DNA of 64,000 nucleotides from the NCBI GenBank assembly GCA_041650255.1, contig JBAZLL010000002.1, positions 62,001-126,000 of the forward strand, written 5' to 3'. The stretch comes from 1-14-0-10-45-29 sp041650255. GTDB lineage: Archaea > Micrarchaeota > Micrarchaeia > Anstonellales > Anstonellaceae. Under the pieces are notes generated by a model, which saw only the letters and a program-made list of their open reading frames with translations, had not been told where the DNA came from and made no database searches. The translations under genes were made by a program, and so were the position numbers. Below are positions 32,286-41,154 of this stretch, piece after piece; position 1 is the first letter of the stretch; every line of letters begins with the position of its first letter.

Positions 32286-33287
32286 ATGGATATTTTCAAA
32301 AAATGCAATTGTGCCCTTCTCTTCAGCGATGATCCGTATAGTGGGGTGGATGCCAATTTTTACAAGCATTCAAATTGCGAAATTGATAATTCAATTCTTC
32401 TCTTATGCAATGGAAAAAAACTTCTTATTGCAAATAAAATGAATGAACGGGAGGCAAGGCAAAAATGCAAATTCGCGGTCAAATCCCTCTTTTCGCGCGA
32501 TGTCCCCGCTTTTCTAAAAAAGAAAATATCAAAAACCGCGAAAATAGGACTGGATTTCGAGGCAATCTCATCTGCAAGATATTTCAGGCTAAAAAAAATA
32601 TTCGGTCCCCGCCTTGTGGATATAAGTGAAGAGCTTGAGCAGATGCGACTGCAAAAAACGCAAGAAGAAATATCAAATTTAAAAACGGCGGTAAAAATTG
32701 CAAAAACAATTCTGAACGGGCTTAAGCTCTCGCCTTCAATGAGCGAGCTTGACGTGCAAAAATCACTTCACATCGCCTGCCTGCAAAAAGGCGTGGAGTT
32801 CTCTTTTCCTCCAATCATCGCATCCGGCAAAAACTCCGCAAATCCGCATCATAAGCCTTGTGCAAAAAAGCTCGGAAATGGTATCGTGCTAATTGATTTC
32901 GGGGTAAAATACAAAGGCTATTGCTCCGATTTGAGCCGGTGTTTCTTTTTGGGAGAATGCAAAAAAGAGAAAGAAAAATATGCACAGGCAAAGTTGATAT
33001 TTTCAAAATTAGTAGATTCATTTTCGTCTGTTCGGACAATCGGGCAAGTTGCCCAAATCGGGGATATGGAATGCAAAAAACTTGGCTGGCCGCCGATGAT
33101 TCATTCATTCGGGCACGGAATAGGGATCAAAGTGCACGATGCCCCCCCTTTATACTCAAAATCAAAGCAAATGATTTTGCCAAATATGGCTCTTGCAATA
33201 GAGCCTGGCTATTATTGCAATCAATTCGGGGTTCGTTTTGAAGACAATATCTTAATTGGAAAGAAAGGGGCAAAACTATTGCAGTAA
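32286..33287 (+). CDS. Xaa-Pro aminopeptidase family (M24) metallopeptidase
   Basis: The pita-bread peptidase fold. The metal ligands in order are Asp in LIDFGVKYKGYCSDLSR (two Asp), His in SFGHGIGIKVHD, Glu in AIEPGYY and Glu in RFEDNIL. The N-terminal creatinase-like domain covers about 1-120. Likely function: removal of an N-terminal residue preceding proline. ATG 32286 is preceded by TTTATATTT 25 nt upstream (leaderless); an upstream TTG at 32235 has no support. 333 residues is typical for archaeal PepQ-like proteins. Confidence 0.88.
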   Translation: MDIFKKCNCALLFSDDPYSGVDANFYKHSNCEIDNSILLLCNGKKLLIANKMNEREARQKCKFAVKSLFSRDVPAFLKKKISKTAKIGLDFEAISSARYFRLKKIFGPRLVDISEELEQMRLQKTQEEISNLKTAVKIAKTILNGLKLSPSMSELDVQKSLHIACLQKGVEFSFPPIIASGKNSANPHHKPCAKKLGNGIVLIDFGVKYKGYCSDLSRCFFLGECKKEKEKYAQAKLIFSKLVDSFSSVRTIGQVAQIGDMECKKLGWPPMIHSFGHGIGIKVHDAPPLYSKSKQMILPNMALAIEPGYYCNQFGVRFEDNILIGKKGAKLLQ

Positions 33288-33378
33288 AATAGGCTAATCG
33301 CTCGTTTGTTTCTGATTTTTTCAAATTCAAGCCCTTTTTGCTTTTGTTTCTTCACATGGTAAAAATGCGCCCGCTCAT

Positions 33379-33396
33379 CAGAATATATATAAATAC
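33379..33396 (+). promoter_or_regulatory. Promoter of the rps6e-aif2g operon
   Basis: CAGAATATATATAAATACCC provides a strong TATA box (33384-33396) about 75 nt before the S6e ATG, leaving a leader of roughly 45-50 nt with a GAGGTT ribosome-binding site at 33450-33455. Confidence 0.6.
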
Positions 33397-33459
33397 CCCT
33401 GCACATATGTTATTCAAGTATTTCTCTCTTAGAGTAATATCTACAACGAGGTTGAATTT

Positions 33460-33870
33460 ATGAAATTGGTTATTGGCGACCCGGCATCCGGGAAGTCTTA
33501 TACTGCCGAAGTTCCAAAGGGAAGCGAAGGGCTTCTAATCGGAAAAAAGGTGGGTGACTCATTCGAGGCAGGCGCGTTTGGTGCGGCAGGTTACACGCTT
33601 AAAATTACTGGCGGCTCCGACATGTCGGGCTTTCCCATGCGCCACGATATCGACGGTCCAAGAAGGGCAAAGGTTCTTTTGTCTCAAGGTCCGGGATTCA
33701 ACTCAACGCAAAAAGGCGAGAGGCAAAGGCGCGTTGTAAGGGGAAAAATCATTTCAGATCAAATTGAACAGATTAATTGCAAAGTTGAAACAGCAGGCCC
33801 GAAACCTCTTAATGAACTTTTTGTGAAGAAAGAAGGAGAAGGAAAAAAGAAAGAGGAAGGCAAAAAGTAA
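33460..33870 (+). CDS. rps6e: 30S ribosomal protein S6e
   Basis: The 136-residue protein starts MKLVIGDPASGKSYTAEV and contains the S6e hallmark GGSDMSGFPMRHDIDG and RRRVVRGK-like stretch (RQRRVVRGKIISDQI). It is a component of the small subunit. The C-terminus is Lys/Glu-rich (EGEGKKKEEGKK). Its neighbour aif2g follows after 15 bp, the common archaeal order S6e-aIF2 gamma. Confidence 0.96.
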   Translation: MKLVIGDPASGKSYTAEVPKGSEGLLIGKKVGDSFEAGAFGAAGYTLKITGGSDMSGFPMRHDIDGPRRAKVLLSQGPGFNSTQKGERQRRVVRGKIISDQIEQINCKVETAGPKPLNELFVKKEGEGKKKEEGKK

Positions 33871-33885
33871 TGGGGTTTCATCACA

Positions 33886-35085
33886 ATGCAGTCTGAAATT
33901 AACATCGGTTTGGTAGGCCATGTGGACCATGGCAAGACTTCGCTCACACGGGCTCTAAGTGGAAAATGGACAGACACCCACTCCGAGGAACTCAAACGCG
34001 GCATCACGATTCACGTCGGGTACGCGGACACTGCTTTTTACAAAAACAAAAAAACCGGAAAATATCTGCCGGAGCATAAAATTCCCGCCGAGGAAAAAGA
34101 GGATTACGTCCTTTCGCGCCGGGTTTCTTTTCTTGATGCACCGGGGCACGAAACGCTTATGGCGACAATGATTTCCGCCGCAAGCATAACCGATGCCGCC
34201 CTTCTTATAGTCGCGGCAAACGAGCCATGCCCGCAGGCGCAAACAATTGAGCACATGATGGTGCTTGATATTCTCGGAATAAAAAATGTCATAATCGTGC
34301 AAAATAAAATAGACCTTGTAACCGAGGAACAGGCGATAAAGCATTATGAGCAAATAAAAAAATTCCTCAAAGGCACCGTTGCAGAAAATGCGCCGGTAAT
34401 TCCCGTTTCCGCAAATTACAATTCAAATATAGATTCGCTTATAGCGGCGATTGAAGAAGTATTCGTAACTCCCAAAAGGGATTTGGATTCGCCGCCAAAA
34501 ATGTATGTTGCCCGCTCGTTTGACATAAATCGCCCTGGGCAGGCAATTGAGAAACTCAATGGCGGCGTGCTTGGCGGTTCGTTAATATGCGGGAGAATAA
34601 AAAAAGGCGACAAGCTTTCTTTGCGCCCCGGACTTTTGAAAAAAGTAAAAGACAAAGACGTTTTCATTCCTGTTGATATTGAAGTGGTCAGCTTAAACAG
34701 CGAGCGCGGTCCGATTGAGGAAGCTATTCCCGGCGGATTAATCGGAGTCGGCACAAAACTCGATCCTGCAATTGTAAAAAGTGATTTGCTTGTCGGACAA
34801 ATTCTTGGAAAGGATGGTCATTTGGGCGAGCTTTTGAGCGAGCCAAACATTGAATACATGCTCATTAAACGAGAAGGATTCGACAATTCGCCGCTTAAGA
34901 TGGGCGAGCCGCTTGTGATATCTGTTGGAACCGCAACTTCCATCGGCTCGGTCGTAAAACTCAAGGGCAAGAGCCTTTCCATAAGGCTTAAGCGCGCAAT
35001 ATATGCCGACAAGGGAACAAAGGTTGCCCTATCGCGCAGAATCGGGCAGAGATGGCGCCTTTCTTGTTACGGAACAATACAATAA
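33886..35085 (+). CDS. eif2g: Translation initiation factor aIF2 subunit gamma
   Basis: GTPase that brings initiator Met-tRNA to the small subunit. G1 is GHVDHGKTSLTRAL, switch 2 DAPGHETLM, G4 QNKIDL, and the C-terminal barrels are complete in 399 residues. Archaeal aIF2 gamma usually has a zinc knuckle with two CxxC pairs between G1 and DAPGHE. Here the equivalent stretch (about 50-77) is without cysteine, with KNKKTGKYLPEHK instead, so the zinc site is lost. The start is ATG 33886. Confidence 0.95.
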   Translation: MQSEINIGLVGHVDHGKTSLTRALSGKWTDTHSEELKRGITIHVGYADTAFYKNKKTGKYLPEHKIPAEEKEDYVLSRRVSFLDAPGHETLMATMISAASITDAALLIVAANEPCPQAQTIEHMMVLDILGIKNVIIVQNKIDLVTEEQAIKHYEQIKKFLKGTVAENAPVIPVSANYNSNIDSLIAAIEEVFVTPKRDLDSPPKMYVARSFDINRPGQAIEKLNGGVLGGSLICGRIKKGDKLSLRPGLLKKVKDKDVFIPVDIEVVSLNSERGPIEEAIPGGLIGVGTKLDPAIVKSDLLVGQILGKDGHLGELLSEPNIEYMLIKREGFDNSPLKMGEPLVISVGTATSIGSVVKLKGKSLSIRLKRAIYADKGTKVALSRRIGQRWRLSCYGTIQ

Positions 35086-35169
35086 GCCTATTTTTTATCC
35101 ATTATTATTTGGTTTTCTAATTTTGGCAGATTTAGCAGAATGAAGTCAATCAAACAAGATTTTCAAAAT

Positions 35170-35223
35170 AAAAGAGCCTGAAAAACAAAAAAAGCCTGAA
35201 AAAATAAAAAAGCCTGAAAAAAA
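35170..35223. repeat. 18-bp tandem repeat array between converging genes
   Basis: Three copies of an 18-bp unit, consensus AAAAAAGCCTGAAAAAAT, at 35170, 35188 and 35206, in the 231-bp gap between aif2g and the Cys-rich surface protein gene. The rest of the gap shows only T-rich terminator-like tracts on either strand. Confidence 0.85.
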
Positions 35224-35316
35224 TAAAAGAAGTTTGGCAAAACAAAAAACACGGCTTAGGTTTCTTGCCGTATTTTTGCATTCATTTGTCTTGCCAACTT
35301 TGTTTTGTTGTGCACT

Positions 35317-36894
35317 CTATCGTTTTTTGAGAAACAACAAATATGCAACTATTCCTCCAAGCACTAAGCAAACCACGCCAAGCAAAACAATTGTTGAATT
35401 GCCGCCTGCATCTGCCGCCGCCTGTTCTTTTTTGCATACTGCATTTCCATCCGAAATCTGGCATTTTTCATTGGTGTTGCAATGATATCCAAAGCTCCAT
35501 TGTCCCTGCGAACAAGTATATACGTTGTCCGCAACACACTGTGTTTGCCCATTTGAGCATGTGGGTGCGGCAACGCATTCTCCTTCTTCGCACGAATATC
35601 CGCTCGGGCAGGTGTTATCATCGCTCATCTGTCCATCTTCCGAGCATATTCTATAAGTTGTGGCTCCGGAGCAATATTTCTCGCCCGGTTTGCATTCAGT
35701 GCAAATTCCGCCGAAGCATCCAAGCGAGCATGCAGACATGTCCTCATAAACATATTGCGCCGAGCATTGCTGTATCATGTTCGGGTTTTGCGAGGAACAT
35801 CTTCTTTGCCCGGGTGTTTGGCATCTGGCGTCCGCGGGCGGCTGGCATGTTCCGTTTTGGCAATAATATCCTGCTTGGCATTGCATTTGCGCCCCCCACT
35901 GCCCCTGTGTGCATATCTGGTATCCGTTCGAGCCGGAGCATTGTTTATCGTTGTTGGTGCAAACATTGCACTGTCCATTCCCGCATCCAAGACTACAGGT
36001 TTTCCAATCAGTCCAAATTGAATTCGTGCCGCATTTTTGCACCATATTCAAATTATTCGGAGAGCATCTGGTGCTTGCGGTATTATAGCACTGCATATCC
36101 GGTGCGCTTACACATGTGGAGCCGCTGCACATATATCCTGTTTGGCAATATGCCGGATAATCCCATTGCCCGCTTGGTAAACAAACTTTGTAACTGCTGC
36201 TTGATGCACAGGTTCTTTCTCCAGATACACAAACTGCGCACGTTCCACTTTTGCATCCATAATCACATCGTTTCCAATCCGTCCATTTGTAATTATTGTT
36301 GCATATTTGCATTTCGTAACTATCTGACGGAGAACATCTTGTGCTATCAACATTTGAACATTGTGGTGGCGATGGCGGATAAGCGCAAGATCCCGAACTG
36401 CATACTTGGTCTGTGGGGCAAGATAATGTGCCCCCCCACTGTCCACTGCTTGTGCATGTGCGATAATTGGCAGAATCAACGCACTCGGTTTTTCCCGGAG
36501 TGCAAACCGGCGCGGGTATTCCCTGGCACCATCCGCTTGAGCATTCGGCGCCAATCCCGCAAGATTGGCTATCGCCCCATTGTCCATATTCATCGCATAT
36601 TCTATATTCGGTTGTGCCCGTGCATTCTCTTTGCCCATAAGTGCATACTGGGGTTCCAAATCCAGTGCACGCTCCATTTTGGCATCTTGCTCCAAGCCCG
36701 CACATTATTGTGTCGTTCCATTGCCCGCTTTCATTGCAAATATGATATGAGTCAGTGTCAACACATTCCCTTTGTTCGGGAGTGCATACTGGGGGCAATA
36801 CCCCTCCTCCGCCTATTAATTGTGCATTTGCAAACGCACAAAAAAATACCAGCGCAACAAACGTAATCCCCATTATTCCAAATATTTTTTTCAT
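35317..36894 (-). CDS. Cys-rich repeat surface protein with signal peptide and membrane anchor
   Basis: A 525-residue exported protein. The signal peptide is FGIMGITFVALVFFCAFANA (residues 5-24). About ten tandem repeats of 42-48 residues fill the rest. Type A follows the scheme C-x6-C-x(6-8)-C-x(3)-GQW-x(6)-C-x(5)-C-x(4)-C. Type B has STRCSP, then a WTDWKTC-like segment and GC..G.C. The order is approximately A-A-A-B-A-B-A-B-A-A. The C-terminus has a transmembrane helix (STIVLLGVVCLVLGGIVAYLL) and a KKR tail facing the cytosol. Many disulfides are expected outside the cell. AGGGTG lies before ATG 36894. Likely an adhesin or receptor; the function is unknown. Confidence 0.85.
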   Translation of the reverse strand: MKKIFGIMGITFVALVFFCAFANAQLIGGGGVLPPVCTPEQRECVDTDSYHICNESGQWNDTIMCGLGARCQNGACTGFGTPVCTYGQRECTGTTEYRICDEYGQWGDSQSCGIGAECSSGWCQGIPAPVCTPGKTECVDSANYRTCTSSGQWGGTLSCPTDQVCSSGSCAYPPSPPQCSNVDSTRCSPSDSYEMQICNNNYKWTDWKRCDYGCKSGTCAVCVSGERTCASSSSYKVCLPSGQWDYPAYCQTGYMCSGSTCVSAPDMQCYNTASTRCSPNNLNMVQKCGTNSIWTDWKTCSLGCGNGQCNVCTNNDKQCSGSNGYQICTQGQWGAQMQCQAGYYCQNGTCQPPADARCQTPGQRRCSSQNPNMIQQCSAQYVYEDMSACSLGCFGGICTECKPGEKYCSGATTYRICSEDGQMSDDNTCPSGYSCEEGECVAAPTCSNGQTQCVADNVYTCSQGQWSFGYHCNTNEKCQISDGNAVCKKEQAAADAGGNSTIVLLGVVCLVLGGIVAYLLFLKKR

Positions 36895-37036
36895 TGCAAC
36901 ACACCCTATTTTTTACAAACTAATTCAAGTGCCGAAGATAATCTATTTAAATGCGCATCATTACCATCATAATCGGATTTTATCCTTCTCGTATATCAAA
37001 TATCAATAATATCAATTTCGTTAAATCGGTGTATTC

Positions 37037-38044
37037 ATGCGAAAAAATGCCAGAAAAAACATTGACTTATCAACTTTTGATGGTCGCATCACAAAACAGG
37101 GCTATCACAAAGTCGGCATGCACTCTGCCGCAAAAATGTGCAAATATGCAAAAGATTCTGTTTTGGGAAAAAACTGGTGCTACAAGAACAAATTCTACGG
37201 GATAAAATCAAACAGGTGTCTTCAATGTTCCCCCACTCTGCAATTTTGCAATTTGGCATGCAAATTTTGCTGGAGGTTAATTCCGGAAACAAAAACCGGC
37301 TGGGCGGATTTAGGCGCAGATTTTTCTTGGGATACGCCGGAATTCATTGCCGACGGGCTCATAGTCGAGCAAAAACGGATAATGTCCGGCTTTTTGGGTA
37401 ATGAAAAAGCGGACAAAAAACTGGCTCAAGAGGCAATGGCGCCAAAACATGTTGCTCTTTCCCTAATCGGCGAGCCGACAATGTATCCAAAGCTTTCAAA
37501 ACTGCTCGAAATTTTTCATAAAAAAGGCATGACTACATTTTTGGTCTCAAACGGAACTTATCCAAATGTGCTAAAAAATCTGAATCCACTTCCTACGCAA
37601 TTGTATGTCTCGCTTGTTGCGCCGGATGAAGAAACTCACGCGCAAGTAACGCAGGCAAGCGGGCAAATCGCAAAACAAAATTGGAAAAATTATCTCAAAT
37701 CCTTGGACGTTCTAAATTCGCTCTGCAAAAAAACCCGCACGGTTTTGAGAATGACAGTTGCGCACGGATTAAACGATGGAAATGTGCAGGGATTTGCGGA
37801 TTTAATCGTCCGCTCACAAGCCCACTATGTTGAGGTAAAATCAATGACTTTTGTAGGTTGGGCAAGAAATAAAGAGCGCGGGCTTAGGTCACAAGATATG
37901 TATTCAATGGACGAAATTCGTGCGTATGCAAAAAAACTTGCAGAGTTAACCGGCTATATTTACACCGATGAACACGAACCTTCCCGTATTGTGTTGCTAT
38001 GCCGCGATAAAACCGCAAAGGATAATAGACTTCTCAAACTTTGA
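37037..38044 (+). CDS. taw1: 4-demethylwyosine synthase, radical SAM (TYW1/Taw1)
   Basis: Makes the tricyclic base imG-14 at position 37 of tRNA-Phe from methylguanosine and pyruvate. The radical SAM motif CNLACKFCW is preceded by CLQCSP, giving cysteines for a second cluster. Further signatures are SLIGEPTMYP, LYVSLVAPDEE and the C-terminal VEVKSMTFVGWA. 335 residues is normal. The start is ATG 37037. The tRNA-Phe substrate gene is not in the window. A membrane protein gene follows 5 bp later. Confidence 0.95.
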   Translation: MRKNARKNIDLSTFDGRITKQGYHKVGMHSAAKMCKYAKDSVLGKNWCYKNKFYGIKSNRCLQCSPTLQFCNLACKFCWRLIPETKTGWADLGADFSWDTPEFIADGLIVEQKRIMSGFLGNEKADKKLAQEAMAPKHVALSLIGEPTMYPKLSKLLEIFHKKGMTTFLVSNGTYPNVLKNLNPLPTQLYVSLVAPDEETHAQVTQASGQIAKQNWKNYLKSLDVLNSLCKKTRTVLRMTVAHGLNDGNVQGFADLIVRSQAHYVEVKSMTFVGWARNKERGLRSQDMYSMDEIRAYAKKLAELTGYIYTDEHEPSRIVLLCRDKTAKDNRLLKL

Positions 38045-38049
38045 TTTAT

Positions 38050-38787
38050 ATGGAAAATACTCACAGCAACCCCGAGCGATTAATCGCAATAATTTCCATT
38101 TTACTCTCATTCATATTCGTAGTTGCAATCCCCGCGTCCGTGATACTTGATTCGTCAGGCGGGTTTGATTTTGGTTTCGGGTTTGCGTTCGCTTCATTAT
38201 TTCTATTAATTTTCTCAACAATCAGTGCCATTATTTTCTGGATAAGAGCAAATGATCTGGATAATTTGTTCAATCAAAAAAATTTGCTGGCCCATTACAT
38301 ATATACTCCTCAAGAATGGAGCGAATACATCAAGTTTGATCACAAATACGATGCAGATGAAAAAAAGTTGATGCTCTTTCTTCTTGCAGGCTTTTCCATA
38401 TTCTTCTCGGTAGTTTTTCTTCTAATAGACTTTGAACCCGGGCTTTTTGTTCTTGGCGTGCTTCTTGCAATCAATCTTCTAATATTTTTCTTAGTGCTTG
38501 TAGTCCAGCCAATGTTAAAGAAAAGAGAGATAAACGTTGCAAATCCCCAGGCATTTATATCAAAAGATGCGGCGTATATCGGGAAATCTCTTCATACATG
38601 GAAACTTCCTCTAACTCGTTTTAATGGGGCAGAACTAATAAAAAACAAGCACGGAAATTTCATCAAACTCACTTACTCAACCTGCAATCCAAAATCAGGT
38701 CCTCAATATATGAGCTTTCATATTCTTGTGCCAAACGATAAATTATCTGGTGTAAATTCAGTTATAGATTCTCTTAATGCCAACTAA
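38050..38787 (+). CDS. Membrane protein of unknown function
   Basis: Unrecognised 245-residue protein with four hydrophobic helices in two pairs (about 13-33, 43-65, 113-133 and 137-157), followed by a soluble C-terminal domain of roughly 85 residues that looks like a PH-type beta sheet (YIGKSLHTWKLPLTRFNGAEL, then KLTYSTC). ATG 38050 lies 5 bp after the taw1 stop, implying one transcript; a TTG overlapping that stop codon is the alternative. Confidence 0.65.
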   Translation: MENTHSNPERLIAIISILLSFIFVVAIPASVILDSSGGFDFGFGFAFASLFLLIFSTISAIIFWIRANDLDNLFNQKNLLAHYIYTPQEWSEYIKFDHKYDADEKKLMLFLLAGFSIFFSVVFLLIDFEPGLFVLGVLLAINLLIFFLVLVVQPMLKKREINVANPQAFISKDAAYIGKSLHTWKLPLTRFNGAELIKNKHGNFIKLTYSTCNPKSGPQYMSFHILVPNDKLSGVNSVIDSLNAN

Positions 38788-38802
38788 TCACTCAAACAAA
38801 AT

Positions 38803-38892
38803 CAATTTCTTGGCACCAACCAATTTCTTGGCGTTAAACAACTTCTCGCAGTTAAACAATTTTCTAGCACTAAACAATTCCTTAACACTAAT
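38803..38892. repeat. 18-bp tandem repeat array between converging genes
   Basis: Five consecutive 18-bp units (starts 38803, 38821, 38839, 38857, 38875) with consensus CAATTTCTTGGCGTTAAA and a few differences per copy. They fill the space between the membrane protein gene and pdxT. Confidence 0.88.
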
Positions 38893-38901
38893 TAAGTTTT
38901 T

Positions 38902-39498
38902 TTATTTTTTCTTAGAAATTTTCTCTAAAAAGTACTGTGTTAATTTAGAACCCGTCATTTCGGGATGGCAAGTTGCCCCAAGCAAATACTGTTCTTTCTT
39001 TTCCTGTTCAATAATTGCAATATCGCCTGTTTCTTTTACTTTTGCCAAAACTTTTACTCCGGCTCCAACTTTCAAAATTTTCGGGGCGCGAATGAACAAA
39101 ACATTTTCTTTATCCAATATTTTTCCTTCCAGCTCTCCCATAAATGAATTTAGTTGTGAGCCATAGGCATTTCGTGAAACAAAAACGTCCATCAATTCAA
39201 GGGTTTTCTGCCCTTTTTCCAGTCCTTTTACTTCCTTCGCTATCAGAATAAGTCCCGCACAAGTTCCAAAAACGAACGGGATTTTTTTCATTTCTTCAAG
39301 TAATTCATATTTTTGCAAAAGAAGAGAATGCGCCGTGCTTTCGCCCCCAGGCAATATAATGCCAGAAAGCCCCGCAAGCTGTTCAGCCTTTCTCACTTCA
39401 ACAATTTCAACTTTTAATTTCAATTTTGCGGCGGCGTCGGCTAATGAATTTTTATGTTCAATCACATTTCCCTGCAAAGCCAATACGCCAATTTTCAT
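38902..39498 (-). CDS. pdxT: Pyridoxal 5'-phosphate synthase glutaminase subunit PdxT
   Basis: Releases ammonia from glutamine for PdxS. Class I amidotransferase with nucleophile FGTCAGL, oxyanion motif PGGESTAHS and catalytic His-Glu in CHPEMTG. Also present is the LALQGNVIEH start and the SRNAYGSQLNSF segment. 198 residues is standard. ATG 39498 follows GGTTGATT; a TTG 9 nt upstream is less likely. It lies on the same strand as the aminotransferase, ogg2 and pdxS genes. Confidence 0.95.
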   Translation of the reverse strand: MKIGVLALQGNVIEHKNSLADAAAKLKLKVEIVEVRKAEQLAGLSGIILPGGESTAHSLLLQKYELLEEMKKIPFVFGTCAGLILIAKEVKGLEKGQKTLELMDVFVSRNAYGSQLNSFMGELEGKILDKENVLFIRAPKILKVGAGVKVLAKVKETGDIAIIEQEKKEQYLLGATCHPEMTGSKLTQYFLEKISKKK

Positions 39499-39609
39499 TC
39501 TAATCAACCAATAAATTCACTCGTCAATTCAAAAACAAACGTTTTCCGGGAAAATTCAAGCTAGTCATCTAAATTCATTTGCCAGTTGCTTTGTCTGTCA
39601 TTTTTTTGC

Positions 39610-40992
39610 TTAGCCTTCCGAGTAAGCTTCCTCCACTTTCTTTTTCACTTTAATTTGGCAAACTTCATCGCACATGCAAGTTGATGAGTCCTGTCCGCAG
39701 TATTGTTTAAACAGTTTGCAAAAAAGCTGAGGTACAACTCTCATTTTTTCATTCTCAAGAACATAAGCAATTCTCATCTGTGTCTTTCCCGGATTTGTCG
39801 CATTATTCGCGCATTCGTAAAATCCTTCCATCGGGGATACCAGCAAAGTCATGTCTTTTCCATCAATTTTGACCTTGCCTTTTTGTGCGCACCACATAAC
39901 AAATTTTGTCGCGTCAAATCCCTTTTTTGCAATATTTCGAACATCAATAACAGAATAGATTGACGCATCAGGTCTTGAAACAATTATCCCCGGAAGCAGA
40001 TGCTTTAGTTCTTCGCTTATTTCTATAATCGTTTTTTTGTAGTGCGTTCTTTGCGCTCCATACCACTTTTTCAAATCTGCATGGCTTTCATGCGCCAATG
40101 CCCCGAATATATACTGTCCTATCGCATTTGCGCATAAGTTAGCGGTATATTCTGCGACTGATTTTTCATGAAATTCTTTATTGTCTGTTACAATCGCACC
40201 TATGCGAAGCCCGCACGCATTCCAAACTTTTGAAGTTGTTTCAATGGAAATTCTTCGCCCTTCAATTCCGGGCACTTGCTTGTTTGTCAATCCCCAAATG
40301 CTTAGTGTATCTTTACCCGCATAATTCAGCTCTCTGTATGCTTCATCGGATATAATCCACATATTGTGCTTTACGCATATTTTAGCAAGTGCAATCATCT
40401 GCTCCTGCGAAAATAATTGCCCAGTCGGATTGTCATAAGGTATTACTACAAGCGCCGCCGGTTTGTGTTTTTTAATCACTCTTTCCATTTCTTCGTTATT
40501 TGGTAAAGAAAAGCTTCCGTCTTCTTCAAGCTTTCTGCCGACAGAAACGGTTTTTCTTCCGACTCTTTTTGCAAATGCATTATAATTTGTGTATGCGGGG
40601 TCAATCAGCAAAAGCGGTTTTTCTTCACTTCCCGCCGGCCCGCAAGTTCCGACAATTACAAGCTCCATCGCTTGGCTTCCACCATCAAGTATTTGTGAAT
40701 AAAGCCCGTCTGTTGAAAATCCTGACGATGCGATTATATTTAGTGCCGCATCGTTTGCCTCTTTTGTTCCAACTGTCGGCGTATATTTCACTATTCCCGC
40801 TTCAAAAGGCGAGTCTTTGCCTGCAAGTTTTTTCATCCTTTCAATCATTTTTGGATGCATCGGCAGTGAAACATTTCCTATTGCAACATTCAAATCCATG
40901 CATCCGTCTTCACGCTTTGCAAATTCAATTTGTGCAAGTCGTATTCCTGACGGCTTTCTTGTTTTGAAATGTTCAGACAATTCAGGCTCCAT
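39610..40992 (-). CDS. PLP-dependent aminotransferase class I/II
   Basis: A fold-type I aminotransferase, about 460 residues. IPYDNPTGQ, DEAYRELNY and the Schiff-base lysine in ETTSKVWNACGLRIG are clear. It ends with an unusual Cys-rich tail (CGQDSSTCMCDEVC), which could bind metal. The substrate is undetermined: the architecture resembles aspartate/aromatic or LL-diaminopimelate aminotransferases. It lies in the PLP-synthesis cluster, so supply and use of the cofactor are co-located. The start is ATG 40992; an upstream alternative adds three residues. Confidence 0.85.
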   Translation of the reverse strand: MEPELSEHFKTRKPSGIRLAQIEFAKREDGCMDLNVAIGNVSLPMHPKMIERMKKLAGKDSPFEAGIVKYTPTVGTKEANDAALNIIASSGFSTDGLYSQILDGGSQAMELVIVGTCGPAGSEEKPLLLIDPAYTNYNAFAKRVGRKTVSVGRKLEEDGSFSLPNNEEMERVIKKHKPAALVVIPYDNPTGQLFSQEQMIALAKICVKHNMWIISDEAYRELNYAGKDTLSIWGLTNKQVPGIEGRRISIETTSKVWNACGLRIGAIVTDNKEFHEKSVAEYTANLCANAIGQYIFGALAHESHADLKKWYGAQRTHYKKTIIEISEELKHLLPGIIVSRPDASIYSVIDVRNIAKKGFDATKFVMWCAQKGKVKIDGKDMTLLVSPMEGFYECANNATNPGKTQMRIAYVLENEKMRVVPQLFCKLFKQYCGQDSSTCMCDEVCQIKVKKKVEEAYSEG

Positions 40993-41154
40993 AAAAATCA
41001 ACCATTCTTGTTCAAATCAAGCATTTTGTACGCCCGATTTTCTCAATTTCGCTTCTTTATTTTCATTCTATTTTAGCCAAACTTTATTATATGTTCCAAT
41101 TTTTCACATATTTTTTGTCTTTTCATCAGTCAAATCTTCGTCAATAACTAAAAT

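Noticed and set aside
35343..36866. Plus-strand 507-codon frame antisense to the Cys-rich surface protein gene
   Set aside because: The minus-strand gene has a signal peptide, repeats, anchor and ribosome-binding site. The plus frame is the mirror of its Cys/Gly-rich codons.
38803..38892. CRISPR array
   Set aside because: The 18-bp units are contiguous without spacers and diverge between copies; there are no cas genes in the window.
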